From Owenweeksia sp. (GTDB lineage: Bacteria; Bacteroidota; Bacteroidia; Flavobacteriales; Schleiferiaceae), in NCBI GenBank assembly GCA_028285465.1, contig JANQPD010000092.1, positions 1-64,000 on the forward strand: a stretch of DNA of 64,000 nt. The letters are read 5' to 3'. The notes under the pieces are model-generated. The model did no database searches and was not told the origin of the DNA. It saw nothing but the letters and a program-made list of their open reading frames with translations. The position numbers were made by a program, and so were the translations under genes. This document shows, piece after piece, positions 55,586 to 63,242 of this stretch (positions are counted from its first letter, which is position 1; each line of letters opens with the position of its first letter).

Positions 55586-56313
55586 TCCAGGTATCTACTG
55601 TCCCAAAGATTTTCGTTAAAGTTTTTTAAGCGGCTAAACCCGTAAAGGGCCGTAAGTCCGGAAAAGGCTATAAACAGGTAAAAGAAAAAGATTACCCGCA
55701 AAGCCCCGGAGCTTTGATCATATGGCCCCATAATAACCGCATCGGGAATCATCATCACGATGAAAAAGGCCAATAAGGCCACTGTAGCCAGCAAGCTCTT
55801 AAAATTGCGAAAGGGCATCACCAGGAAACGCCTGAACATGCTGAGGTCACTCCCCCATTTGTGTACCAGGTAATACCGGTCCGCTCCAAGGGGTAGGAAA
55901 AGTAAAGGGTCTTTATCCCGCTCTTCTAACCTGAACATAGGAGCCGGGGCTACGATCATAAAGTTGTCAAAAACCTGCTGCTGGTCTTTTTGCAACCTTC
56001 TTACTTTGGCAACCGCCTCATGCGGGATTTCTCCCCTAAAGTACTTTGCATTTAAGAAACGTAAACGGTAGCGGGTACAGAGGGCTTTTATCTGCCCCGC
56101 AGAGTAGATGCGCTCTGTGTCCAGTTTACGGAAGTCGAGCTGAGCAAGTGCGCCACTTCCTCCAAAAATGTTTTCCAAGGCCGTTTCATCCAGCACATCC
56201 TCTTTGGCAAGCAGTGCTTTAAAGGCAGCGAGTACAGAATCAGGGGTTTTGAGGGTGGAGCGGCTTCTTTCTTTGGCTATCGCCTTCTCCAGGTTTAATC
56301 CATTCATATTCAT
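55582..56313 (-). CDS. Conserved hypothetical protein with two C-terminal membrane helices
   Basis: The 243-residue product has a soluble N-terminal part (SVLAAFKALLAKEDVLDETA, YSAGQIKALCTRYRLRFLN, VFDNFMIVAPAPMFRLEERD). Two membrane helices near residues 172-192 and 205-228 follow (LLATVALLAFFIVMMIPDAV, VIFFFYLFIAFSGLTALYGF). I do not recognise a named family. It stands alone, convergent with truB (4-base overlap), and gives no further clue. Confidence 0.75.
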   Translation of the reverse strand: MNMNGLNLEKAIAKERSRSTLKTPDSVLAAFKALLAKEDVLDETALENIFGGSGALAQLDFRKLDTERIYSAGQIKALCTRYRLRFLNAKYFRGEIPHEAVAKVRRLQKDQQQVFDNFMIVAPAPMFRLEERDKDPLLFLPLGADRYYLVHKWGSDLSMFRRFLVMPFRNFKSLLATVALLAFFIVMMIPDAVIMGPYDQSSGALRVIFFFYLFIAFSGLTALYGFSRLKNFNENLWDSRYLD

Positions 56314-56385
56314 TCTTCATTAATCGTGGTGCTAAAATAAGATTTATTCAGAACTTTGTTATGTACTTCACTAAACCAAATGCGC

Positions 56386-56736
56386 ATGAACCTGGAGGAG
56401 TTACGCAGCTACTGCCTGGCCAAAGAGGGCGTTACCGAGGGCTTTCCCTTTGGGGGCGATACCCTGGTATTTAAGGTACTGGATAAAATGTTTGCCGCCA
56501 CAGGGCTCGATAGCCCCACGCCCGGTATAAATCTGAAATGCGATCCTGCCTATGCCCTGCAATTGCGCGAACAGCATCCTGAAGTGCAACCCGGTTACCA
56601 CATGAATAAAAAGCATTGGAACACGGTCCAATTGGATGGAGGACTTTCCCGCGAAACCGTACGGGCGCTCATCGACCATTCGTATGATCTGGTAGTAAAG
56701 TCTTTGCCAAAAGCAAAGCGTGAATCTTTATCCTGA
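56386..56736 (+). CDS. MmcQ/YjbR family protein
   Basis: The ATG at 56386 (or 56380) gives a product of about 116 residues matching the MmcQ/YjbR fold: LEELRSYCLAKEGVTEGFPF, INLKCDPAYALQLREQHPEV, PGYHMNKKHWNTVQLDGG and LIDHSYDLVVKSLPK. These small proteins have a double-stranded DNA-binding-like fold, but their cellular role is not established. The upstream TTG at 56356 was rejected. The gap to the next gene is 4 bases, so the two are probably co-transcribed. Confidence 0.9.
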   Translation: MNLEELRSYCLAKEGVTEGFPFGGDTLVFKVLDKMFAATGLDSPTPGINLKCDPAYALQLREQHPEVQPGYHMNKKHWNTVQLDGGLSRETVRALIDHSYDLVVKSLPKAKRESLS

Positions 56737-56740
56737 TCTC

Positions 56741-57319
56741 ATGAAAAGTGTATTCAAGTATTTTTTGCAAGGCCTTCTCTACGTAGTGCCTATCTCCGTG
56801 ACCGTATACGTTATTTATGAAGTATTCATTCTTTTAGACGAGCTGATTCCCATTGACATTCCAGGCCTGGGCATACTGCTCATCTTTGTCTTTATTACGG
56901 GTATAGGCATACTCGGCAATCATTTGATCTCTGACCGCATAGGAAATTATCTGGAGAGTGTGCTGAAAAGGATCCCCTTGATCAACCTTATTTATACCAG
57001 TGTAAAAGACCTGCTCAGCGCTTTTGTGGGGGAGAAAAAGAGCTTTACCCGTCCGGTTGCCGTGAAGCTTTTTGAACATTCGGATGTACGCAGGCTTGGC
57101 TTTATAACCAACAACAACCACGAAGCCTTAGGCTTAAAAGAAGAATTGATCACGGTATACCTGCCTCACTCCTACAACATTTCAGGCAACGTGTACCTGG
57201 TGCCGGCCAGCTACGTGGAGCCTTTGGATGTGATTTCGGCTGACCTGATGAAGTACACGGTTTCCGGGGGAGTTACAGAAGTGGGTCGAAAGGAAAAGCC
57301 GCCTTTTGAAGTGAAGTAG
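56741..57319 (+). CDS. DUF502 family membrane protein
   Basis: The ATG at 56741 was preferred over a GTG at 56720 that lies inside the preceding gene. The 192-residue product has two N-terminal membrane helices (FLQGLLYVVPISVTVYVIYE, GILLIFVFITGIGILGNHLI) and then a conserved soluble part (LKRIPLINLIYTSVKDLLSA, LITVYLPHSYNISGNVYLVP). This matches the DUF502 family, of unknown function. It directly follows the MmcQ-like gene. Confidence 0.9.
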   Translation: MKSVFKYFLQGLLYVVPISVTVYVIYEVFILLDELIPIDIPGLGILLIFVFITGIGILGNHLISDRIGNYLESVLKRIPLINLIYTSVKDLLSAFVGEKKSFTRPVAVKLFEHSDVRRLGFITNNNHEALGLKEELITVYLPHSYNISGNVYLVPASYVEPLDVISADLMKYTVSGGVTEVGRKEKPPFEVK

Positions 57320-57361
57320 CCCGTTGAGAAGAATCTGCCCCCGGCCTCAGGTAAAGAGCTG

Positions 57362-57369
57362 TAGTTTTG
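57362..57369 (+). promoter_or_regulatory. Candidate -7 box for the PNGase-like gene
   Basis: TAGTTTTG is an exact TAnnTTTG match, 50 bases upstream of the ATG at 57420. It lies in the interval after the DUF502 gene. Confidence 0.42.
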
Positions 57370-57419
57370 CCAACTACATCGGATTCAATTATTTAGTAGT
57401 TTCGCACAAAGCATTTCCT

Positions 57420-59408
57420 ATGAAAAACATCTTACTCCTCGCCATAAGCCTGTTCGGGTTTGGCCTTAAAGCCGCTCCGGGAGATACCACTTGGGTAGGC
57501 ATACACAACAATACCCAAATGACCTGGTACGAGCGTTATACGGATAAAGCGCTTTTCCCTGATGGCAGCAAAACCTATCACAAAATTCTGATGTACTACA
57601 CCCTGGGTTGTGCCAACGGTGGTTGTAGCGATTGGGACTATACCACCCGGGTAACACTTTTACAACCCACCGGGAATATAGACTCTAATATTGCTTCTAT
57701 CGATACCCTTTCACAATCGCCCCTCATCATTGATACTACCTGGCAGCAATTTGAGGTAAAAGAGCCCTACGAACTGGCCCGCGTTATAACCCCATACGGG
57801 AACGGGCTGTCCAATAACTGGACCCACGATTTCGTATATGACCTCACTGATTTTTATGCTTTGCTGAAGGATTCGGTAGAGATCGAAGTGTTTTACCAGG
57901 GCTGGAGCGCCGGTTTTAGCGCCACCCTGAACTTCGCCTTTATTGAGGGGCCCCGCCCGCGGGAGATAACAAAGATCGAAAACCTCTACATGGGAAGAGG
58001 GGATTACCTGAATTCCGCAGACTTTGAGCAAACCCATCTCCCTTCAAAGAACGTCAGCATAGCGCCCAATACTACCGGTATGAGCCTGCGGGCTAACTTT
58101 TCCGGACATGGTTTTGTAAATGCGCTGAACTGCGCGGAATTCTGTCAAAAAGATTATTACGTAAAAGTAAACGGGCAAACAGCTGTTACGCAATCCATCT
58201 GGCGTGACGATTGCGGGTTAAACCCCATCTGGCCGCAGGGAGGCACCTGGCTGTACGACCGCGCAAACTGGTGCCCGGGCGACAAGTCCCTGTTTCACCA
58301 CCACATCCTGGACACCTATGTATCGGGCAATACGGCTATTGACCTTGACGTAGATATAGAAGCCTATAGCTATACCGTTCCCTCCGGGCAGGTGCCGGCA
58401 GGCTATAATTACGCCGTTCAGCTTATTCAATACGGTGACCCGGGCTTTGCGCATGACGCCGAACTGGAACGTATCCTGGCCCCCTCTGATGAGGATGAAC
58501 TGGGGCGCCTGAATCCAAGTTGTAGAAATGCTATTGTGAAAATAAAGAACAAGGGAAGCGAGCCGCTCACCAGTTGTACCGTCAGGTATGGTTTAAAAGG
58601 ACAAGCTTGGGAAACCTTTCAATGGACCGGGAACTTAACTTTCGGGGAATCGGAAGTAGTGGAACTGCCTTTCGGGGAAATGAAAGAATGGTACGGCCTG
58701 TCCGGTTATAACCTGACTTTTGAAGCTTCTGTGGAAAACCCGAATGGCGTACCCGATGAAAATGCATTGAACAACAGGTATTACAGCAATTTTGAAGCGC
58801 CTGAGACTTTCCCCGGGAAACTGCAGTTTAACCTAAGGACCAACAACAGGGGCAATGAAACGCATTGGACACTGGAAGCACTGGACGGGACCGTGCTCCA
58901 AACGGGCGACAATTTATCGGCCAACACCACCTACAACTACACTTTTGATTTAGTTCCCGGTTGTTATTTTTTAAGTGTAAAAGACCGCAGCAAAAACGGC
59001 CTTTCTTTTTTTGGCAATAACGATGGGAACGGGTTCATCCAGTTAAAAAATGATGGCGGAAGTTTCTTCTTTAAGAACCTGAATGCCAACTTCGGTACAG
59101 AACTGAGGCAATATTTTACCGTAGGGTACACCATTGGCCTTCCAGAGGACAGGGCGCAAAGTGCATTTTTTAACGTTTACCCCAATCCTGCCCAAAAACA
59201 CATACATGTTGAATTAATAAGTCCGCGAAATGAAAGCGTTTCCCTTTCTATTTTGGACATACACGGTAAAAACGTATTCACAGATGTATGGCCTGTGGGA
59301 GATACACAAAACAAAGTTTTAAACGTAGAGCACCTGGCTCCGGGATTATATACCATTGAGCTTGTAACAGGCAATACGCTCGACCGCCAAAAACTCATAT
59401 TGCGCTAA
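57420..59408 (+). CDS. Peptide-N-glycosidase F-related secreted protein with T9SS sorting domain
   Basis: The ATG at 57420 begins a signal peptide (MKNILLLAISLFGFGLKAAP); an in-frame start at 57324 was rejected. The 662-residue product contains a PNGase F-like double beta-sandwich (YTLGCANGGCSDWDYTTRV, WQQFEVKEPYELARVITPYG, GLSNNWTHDFVYDLTDFYAL, IEVFYQGWSAGFSATLNFAF). A CARDB-like segment follows, and the last 80 residues are a T9SS type A sorting domain (FNVYPNPAQKHIHVELIS...DRQKLILR). PNGase F cleaves N-linked glycans from glycoproteins; whether the active acidic residues are kept was not verified. The likely use is surface degradation of glycoproteins. Confidence 0.85.
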   Translation: MKNILLLAISLFGFGLKAAPGDTTWVGIHNNTQMTWYERYTDKALFPDGSKTYHKILMYYTLGCANGGCSDWDYTTRVTLLQPTGNIDSNIASIDTLSQSPLIIDTTWQQFEVKEPYELARVITPYGNGLSNNWTHDFVYDLTDFYALLKDSVEIEVFYQGWSAGFSATLNFAFIEGPRPREITKIENLYMGRGDYLNSADFEQTHLPSKNVSIAPNTTGMSLRANFSGHGFVNALNCAEFCQKDYYVKVNGQTAVTQSIWRDDCGLNPIWPQGGTWLYDRANWCPGDKSLFHHHILDTYVSGNTAIDLDVDIEAYSYTVPSGQVPAGYNYAVQLIQYGDPGFAHDAELERILAPSDEDELGRLNPSCRNAIVKIKNKGSEPLTSCTVRYGLKGQAWETFQWTGNLTFGESEVVELPFGEMKEWYGLSGYNLTFEASVENPNGVPDENALNNRYYSNFEAPETFPGKLQFNLRTNNRGNETHWTLEALDGTVLQTGDNLSANTTYNYTFDLVPGCYFLSVKDRSKNGLSFFGNNDGNGFIQLKNDGGSFFFKNLNANFGTELRQYFTVGYTIGLPEDRAQSAFFNVYPNPAQKHIHVELISPRNESVSLSILDIHGKNVFTDVWPVGDTQNKVLNVEHLAPGLYTIELVTGNTLDRQKLILR

Positions 59409-59489
59409 ACCTCTCTGGTAAGGTGATTTTTTTTTGCTGTTGTCGCACATATTCAAAAGTGGGTCTAAAAAGTAACCCATACAGGTAAA

Positions 59490-59645
59490 ATGAATCCATT
59501 TTTGAAAGTGTATCCCAGTGACTAGCCTGATGCCCGGCTCATTGCTTTAATAGAGGAAGGCGATAAAGAAGCCCCGGATCGCCTGGTTAAAATACAGCCA
59601 CTTTTATATCGCCAGAGCCGCACAGAAAATAGTAGGGAACTCTGA
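59490..59645 (+). pseudogene. Decayed ECF sigma-factor N-terminal fragment
   Basis: From ATG 59490 the frame reads MNPFLKVYPSD, then an in-frame TAG (59523), then PDARLIALIEEGDKEAPDRL and VKIQPLLYRQSRTENSREL before TGA at 59643. The DARLIALIEEGDKEA-DRLVK text matches the beginning of region 2 of sigma-70 family (ECF) factors. Nothing resembling the rest of the protein follows. The stop and the truncation point to a dead remnant. The rest of the interval 59409-59695 shows nothing recognisable. Confidence 0.5.
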
Positions 59646-59695
59646 TAAAACACCGGTATAAACCTCTTAAAACACAGGCAAGCCGCTGATGGCCT

Positions 59696-60046
59696 TTACC
59701 TACTCCTCTCTCCCAGGCTAAAAAGCATGGCATTTACAATGGAAAGTACCAGGCTGAAGAGCAGTGCCCACCAAAAATTGGCTACGCTAAAGCCGGCTAC
59801 CAGGCTGTCGGCCGCCATAATAATCAAGGCATTTATCACAAACAGGAACAAACCGAAAGTAACTATAGTAGCGGGAAGTGTTAACAAAATAAGCAAGGGC
59901 TTTAAGGTGATGTTAAACACTAGAAGCACTATGGCTACCAGTATGGCAATGCCTATGCTGCCGATTTGTACTGCATCTCCCAGGATCCAGGCAGTGATAA
60001 AAATGCTTAGCGTGTTTACGATAAGTCTTATAAGTAGTTTGGACAT
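59696..60046 (-). CDS. Phage holin family protein (4-TM, PF04020-like)
   Basis: The 116-residue product is almost entirely hydrophobic, with four predicted membrane helices (LIRLIVNTLSIFITAWILGD, IGIAILVAIVLLVFNITLKP, TIVTFGLFLFVINALIIMAA, WWALLFSLVLSIVNAMLF). The TLKPLLILLTLPATIVTFGLF region matches the 4-TM holin superfamily IV / YvlD group. Despite the name, chromosomal copies occur without prophage, and no phage genes are nearby. It is divergent from the M1 aminopeptidase gene. Confidence 0.88.
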   Translation of the reverse strand: MSKLLIRLIVNTLSIFITAWILGDAVQIGSIGIAILVAIVLLVFNITLKPLLILLTLPATIVTFGLFLFVINALIIMAADSLVAGFSVANFWWALLFSLVLSIVNAMLFSLGERSR

Positions 60047-60107
60047 ATTGGTTCAATTTTCTCCCTGGCGCACCAAAGGGTTCGTCAAAATTGCGCAAAT
60101 TCGCATT

Positions 60108-60115
60108 CAAAATTA
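60108..60115 (-). promoter_or_regulatory. Candidate -7 box for the holin-like gene
   Basis: The minus strand reads TAATTTTG, an exact TAnnTTTG match, 61 bases upstream of the ATG at 60046, inside the divergent spacer shared with the M1 aminopeptidase. Confidence 0.35.
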
Positions 60116-60124
60116 CATTTCACA

Positions 60125-62011
60125 ATGAATTATAAAGCCTTATTGTTTTCGGCAGGGGCAGCTTTAAGCCTGATTGCCTGTAAAAACAACACTCCTGAAA
60201 CGGCAGAAGAAACTAAAACCGAAGAAATGAAATACGTGGAGGACAGCCACACCTTTGCCCGGCCCAATGAGGCCGTGGTTACACACCTGGCACTGGATAT
60301 AGAGGTAGATTTTGCATTAAAAAAAATAAAGGGAGCCGCAACCTGGAACATCAAAACCAGCAGCGAGGCAGATCAGGTCGTTTTTGACGTGTACGACCTG
60401 GATATACAATCCGTACAAAGCAATGGAAAACCCTTGGCCTATACACTCGGTGATTTTGTAGAACACCATGGAAAACCGCTTACCATAAAGATCAGCCCGG
60501 AAACAGAACAGCTTACCATTGTGTATGAAACAGGCGCGGATGCCCGTGCCCTGCAGTGGCTCGACCCGGAACAAACGGCAGGCAAGCAGCACCCTTTCCT
60601 CTTCACCCAATCGCAGGCCATCCTTGCCCGTTCCTGGGTACCCACGCAAGATAGCCCGGGCATACGCTTCACTTATGAAGCAAAAGTGAAAGTACCGGAA
60701 AACATGCTCGCCTTGATGAGTGCCGAAAACCCACAAGAAAAAAATGAAACCGGGGTATACACCTTTAAGATGGAACAGCCTATTCCTTCCTACCTGCTTG
60801 CACTGGCCGTAGGAGATGTAGTTTTTGATCCCATCAGCGAACGTACAGGCGTATATGCCGAGCCGGGCATCATTGAAAAAGCAGTATACGAGTTTGCCGA
60901 TGTAGAAAAAATGGTAGTGGCCGCAGAAGACCTCTATGGCCCATATGCCTGGGAACGCTACGACCTGATCGTACTGCCTCCCTCCTTTCCTTTCGGAGGT
61001 ATGGAAAATCCACGCCTCACCTTTGCTACTCCTACTATATTGGCAGGCGACCGTTCGCTGGTAAGCCTGGTGGCACATGAACTGGCCCATAGCTGGAGCG
61101 GCAACCTGGTTACCAATGCTACCTGGGACGACTTCTGGCTCAACGAAGGTTTTACAGTATATTTTGAACACCGCATCATGGAAGAAGTATACGGCCGGGA
61201 TTACTCCGAAATGCTGGCAGGGCTCACCCGCGCTGAACTGTTGGAGGAAGCGGTTGCCATTCAAAAGGAAAACCCCAATGACACCAAGCTGAAGCTGGAA
61301 CTGGATGGACGGAATCCGGATGACGGGGTAACCAGTATACCTTATAACAAAGGGTATTTCTTTTTGCGCAATATAGAAGAAACTGTGGGCCGCGAAGCAT
61401 TTGATGCCTTTTTGGAAGGCTACTTTGCCGTGCATAAGTTCCAGGTAATGGACACAGAACGTTTCCTGGATTACCTGGGCGACAGCCTGATCAGCCCCGA
61501 GCAATATGTATCCATTGAAGTAGATAAATGGATATATGCCCCTGGGATCCCCGATAATTTGCCGGAAGTACACTCAAACCGCTTTAAGGAAGTAGATGCA
61601 GAAGTCGTTGCTTTTGACGTAAATGGCCATATTCCTTCCGAAGAAAAAACAAAAGCCTGGACCACACACGAATGGCTGCACTTTATTAACTCCCTGCCCC
61701 GTCAAATGGATGCGGAAAAGCTTGCCGCACTCGATAAAGCGTATCAGCTCAGCAATTCCGGAAACAGTGAAATTCTGGCAGCCTGGTTTCAGCCCACGTT
61801 GCGCAGTAACTACCAGCCGGTATACCCAAAAGTGGAAGACTTTTTAATACGTGTAGGGCGAAGAAAATTCCTGACCCCTACCTATATGGCCATGGTTGAA
61901 AGCGACAAGAAGGACATGGCCCTCCGGATCTATGAAAAAGCCCGGCCTAATTATCATGCCGTTAGCCGCGAAACGCTGGACGATAAATTGGCATATAGCA
62001 AAGAGGGGTAG
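60125..62011 (+). CDS. M1 family metallo-aminopeptidase lipoprotein
   Basis: The 628-residue product has a lipoprotein leader (lipobox LIAC). A beta-rich M1 N-terminal domain follows, then the exopeptidase motif FGGMENPRLTFATP and the zinc site HELAHSWSG with His318, His322 and Glu341 (WLNEGF). The C-terminal helical domain resembles the leukotriene A4 hydrolase subgroup (FLIRVGRRKFLTPTYMAMVE). It removes N-terminal residues from peptides, probably at the outer membrane or in the periplasm, complementing secreted degradative enzymes. A strong terminator follows. Confidence 0.95.
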   Translation: MNYKALLFSAGAALSLIACKNNTPETAEETKTEEMKYVEDSHTFARPNEAVVTHLALDIEVDFALKKIKGAATWNIKTSSEADQVVFDVYDLDIQSVQSNGKPLAYTLGDFVEHHGKPLTIKISPETEQLTIVYETGADARALQWLDPEQTAGKQHPFLFTQSQAILARSWVPTQDSPGIRFTYEAKVKVPENMLALMSAENPQEKNETGVYTFKMEQPIPSYLLALAVGDVVFDPISERTGVYAEPGIIEKAVYEFADVEKMVVAAEDLYGPYAWERYDLIVLPPSFPFGGMENPRLTFATPTILAGDRSLVSLVAHELAHSWSGNLVTNATWDDFWLNEGFTVYFEHRIMEEVYGRDYSEMLAGLTRAELLEEAVAIQKENPNDTKLKLELDGRNPDDGVTSIPYNKGYFFLRNIEETVGREAFDAFLEGYFAVHKFQVMDTERFLDYLGDSLISPEQYVSIEVDKWIYAPGIPDNLPEVHSNRFKEVDAEVVAFDVNGHIPSEEKTKAWTTHEWLHFINSLPRQMDAEKLAALDKAYQLSNSGNSEILAAWFQPTLRSNYQPVYPKVEDFLIRVGRRKFLTPTYMAMVESDKKDMALRIYEKARPNYHAVSRETLDDKLAYSKEG

Positions 62012-62036
62012 GCCCCACGGGATATTTCAAGTATAG

Positions 62037-62060
62037 GCCCCGCACATTGCGGGGCTTTTT
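62037..62060 (+). terminator. Intrinsic terminator after the M1 aminopeptidase gene
   Basis: A perfect 8-bp GC-rich stem GCCCCGCA / TGCGGGGC has a CAT loop, followed directly by a run of T. Confidence 0.9.
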
Positions 62061-62115
62061 TTGGCCTAACCAAACGGAAGGCTGTGCTTTTGCGTGAATA
62101 CGAGAAAGCTTCCCC

Positions 62116-62484
62116 ATGAAAAAAGCCGTCCTTATATGCTTCTTTTTTTCCTTTTTATGTGCATGTGAGAAAAACTGCACTGATATACTGCAGGTATTTA
62201 CGATACAGGTACAAAGAGCAGATGGTACTCCTGTAAGGCTTAACAGGCATTTCACATTAAGTAATGCGGGCGATACGCTGGTGCATGAAAAACTGGACAG
62301 CACCATGCAGTACAATACAACTACTTATACACTGCTTTTAAGCTCCGACCTACAAGCCTCGGAAACGGTAACCTTTACAGGCATGATAGATGATAGCGTG
62401 GTTACACAACAAAGCTTTAGTGCATTACACGATGAATGCCGGATTTACGAAGTAAACGGCCCGGAGCCTATTGTAGTACCTTAA
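62116..62484 (+). CDS. Small hypothetical lipoprotein, 122 residues
   Basis: The leader MKKAVLICFFFSFLCAC has a clear lipobox, followed by EKNCTDILQVFTIQVQ. The mature part is a short beta-rich domain (FTLSNAGDTLVHEKLDSTM, YTLLLSSDLQASETVTFTG) with two more Cys (NCTD, DECRIY) that could form a disulfide. I do not recognise the family. It ends 5 bases from the end of the convergent LytTR regulator gene. Confidence 0.75.
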   Translation: MKKAVLICFFFSFLCACEKNCTDILQVFTIQVQRADGTPVRLNRHFTLSNAGDTLVHEKLDSTMQYNTTTYTLLLSSDLQASETVTFTGMIDDSVVTQQSFSALHDECRIYEVNGPEPIVVP

Positions 62485-62489
62485 GGCTA

Positions 62490-63242
62490 CTAACCCGCCA
62501 ACCAGTCTTTAAACGCCTGTGCTTTTGGTTGGTTTACCCCGATCTCTTCGTCAACATCTAAAAGAAGTTGTACCTCAAGCCGACCTTTAGGCAGAGGCCT
62601 TACAGAAGAAACTGCCTCTTTCCCAAGCAGGTATTTTCGGTTTACCCGAAAAAACAAAGCTGGATCCAGTGATGTTTCCAGCTGCGTAAGCGTATACCCG
62701 CTAAGGTGCTTTATCCCACTATGAGAAACGGCAAATACCACCTTATACTCCGTATAGAAATATGCTACTTCGGTAAGTTTAAGGGGTATAAGATCCAGCC
62801 CTTTCCGCAACAGCAGGCGCTCCCGGTATTTAGGCTTTGGTGCCGCATACTCCATCAGGAAAGCATTGAGACTTTGTGCGTAATGTGCCTCTACCCTTTT
62901 AGACTTAGCCAGTGCCCGGTAGAGTTGTTCCTCTTTAACAGGTTTTAGCAAGTAATCAAGGCAATGGTATTGAAAAGCCTGCGTCAGATGGTGGTCAAAA
63001 GCCGTAATAAAAACCACCGGGCAACTTACCGCAACCTCTTCAAATATGCGGTGACTTAACCCGTCCGTAAGTTGAATGTCAAGTAAAATAATATCAGGTT
63101 GGATATGCTGTTGTAGCCAATGTATGCCCTCTTCTATACTGCTGATCTCCCCCACCACGGTTGTCGGCTCTGCATACGCCTCCAACATTCTACGCAGCCG
63201 TTTGCGGGCTGGCTGTTCGTCCTCAACAATTAATACCTTCAT
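62490..63242 (-). CDS. LytTR-family response regulator
   Basis: The 250-residue product has an N-terminal receiver domain with Asp8 (IVEDEQPARK), phospho-acceptor Asp55 (IILLDIQLTDG), Thr80 and Lys100 (YLLKPVKEEQ). A C-terminal LytTR DNA-binding domain spans about residues 140-248 (RLLLRKGLDLIPLKLTEVAY, LFFRVNRKYLLGKEAV). Its start overlaps the stop of the kinase gene upstream (ATGA), forming a classical kinase-regulator pair. Target genes cannot be told from this window. Confidence 0.95.
   Translation of the reverse strand: MKVLIVEDEQPARKRLRRMLEAYAEPTTVVGEISSIEEGIHWLQQHIQPDIILLDIQLTDGLSHRIFEEVAVSCPVVFITAFDHHLTQAFQYHCLDYLLKPVKEEQLYRALAKSKRVEAHYAQSLNAFLMEYAAPKPKYRERLLLRKGLDLIPLKLTEVAYFYTEYKVVFAVSHSGIKHLSGYTLTQLETSLDPALFFRVNRKYLLGKEAVSSVRPLPKGRLEVQLLLDVDEEIGVNQPKAQAFKDWLAG

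Noticed and set aside
59696-60046. Prophage, suggested by the holin family name
   Set aside because: No other phage genes, integrase or attachment repeats are near; the 4-TM family is common on chromosomes.
60317-61573. Open frame of 418 codons on the minus strand
   Set aside because: It lies fully inside the well-supported M1 aminopeptidase gene on the other strand and has no recognisable motif.
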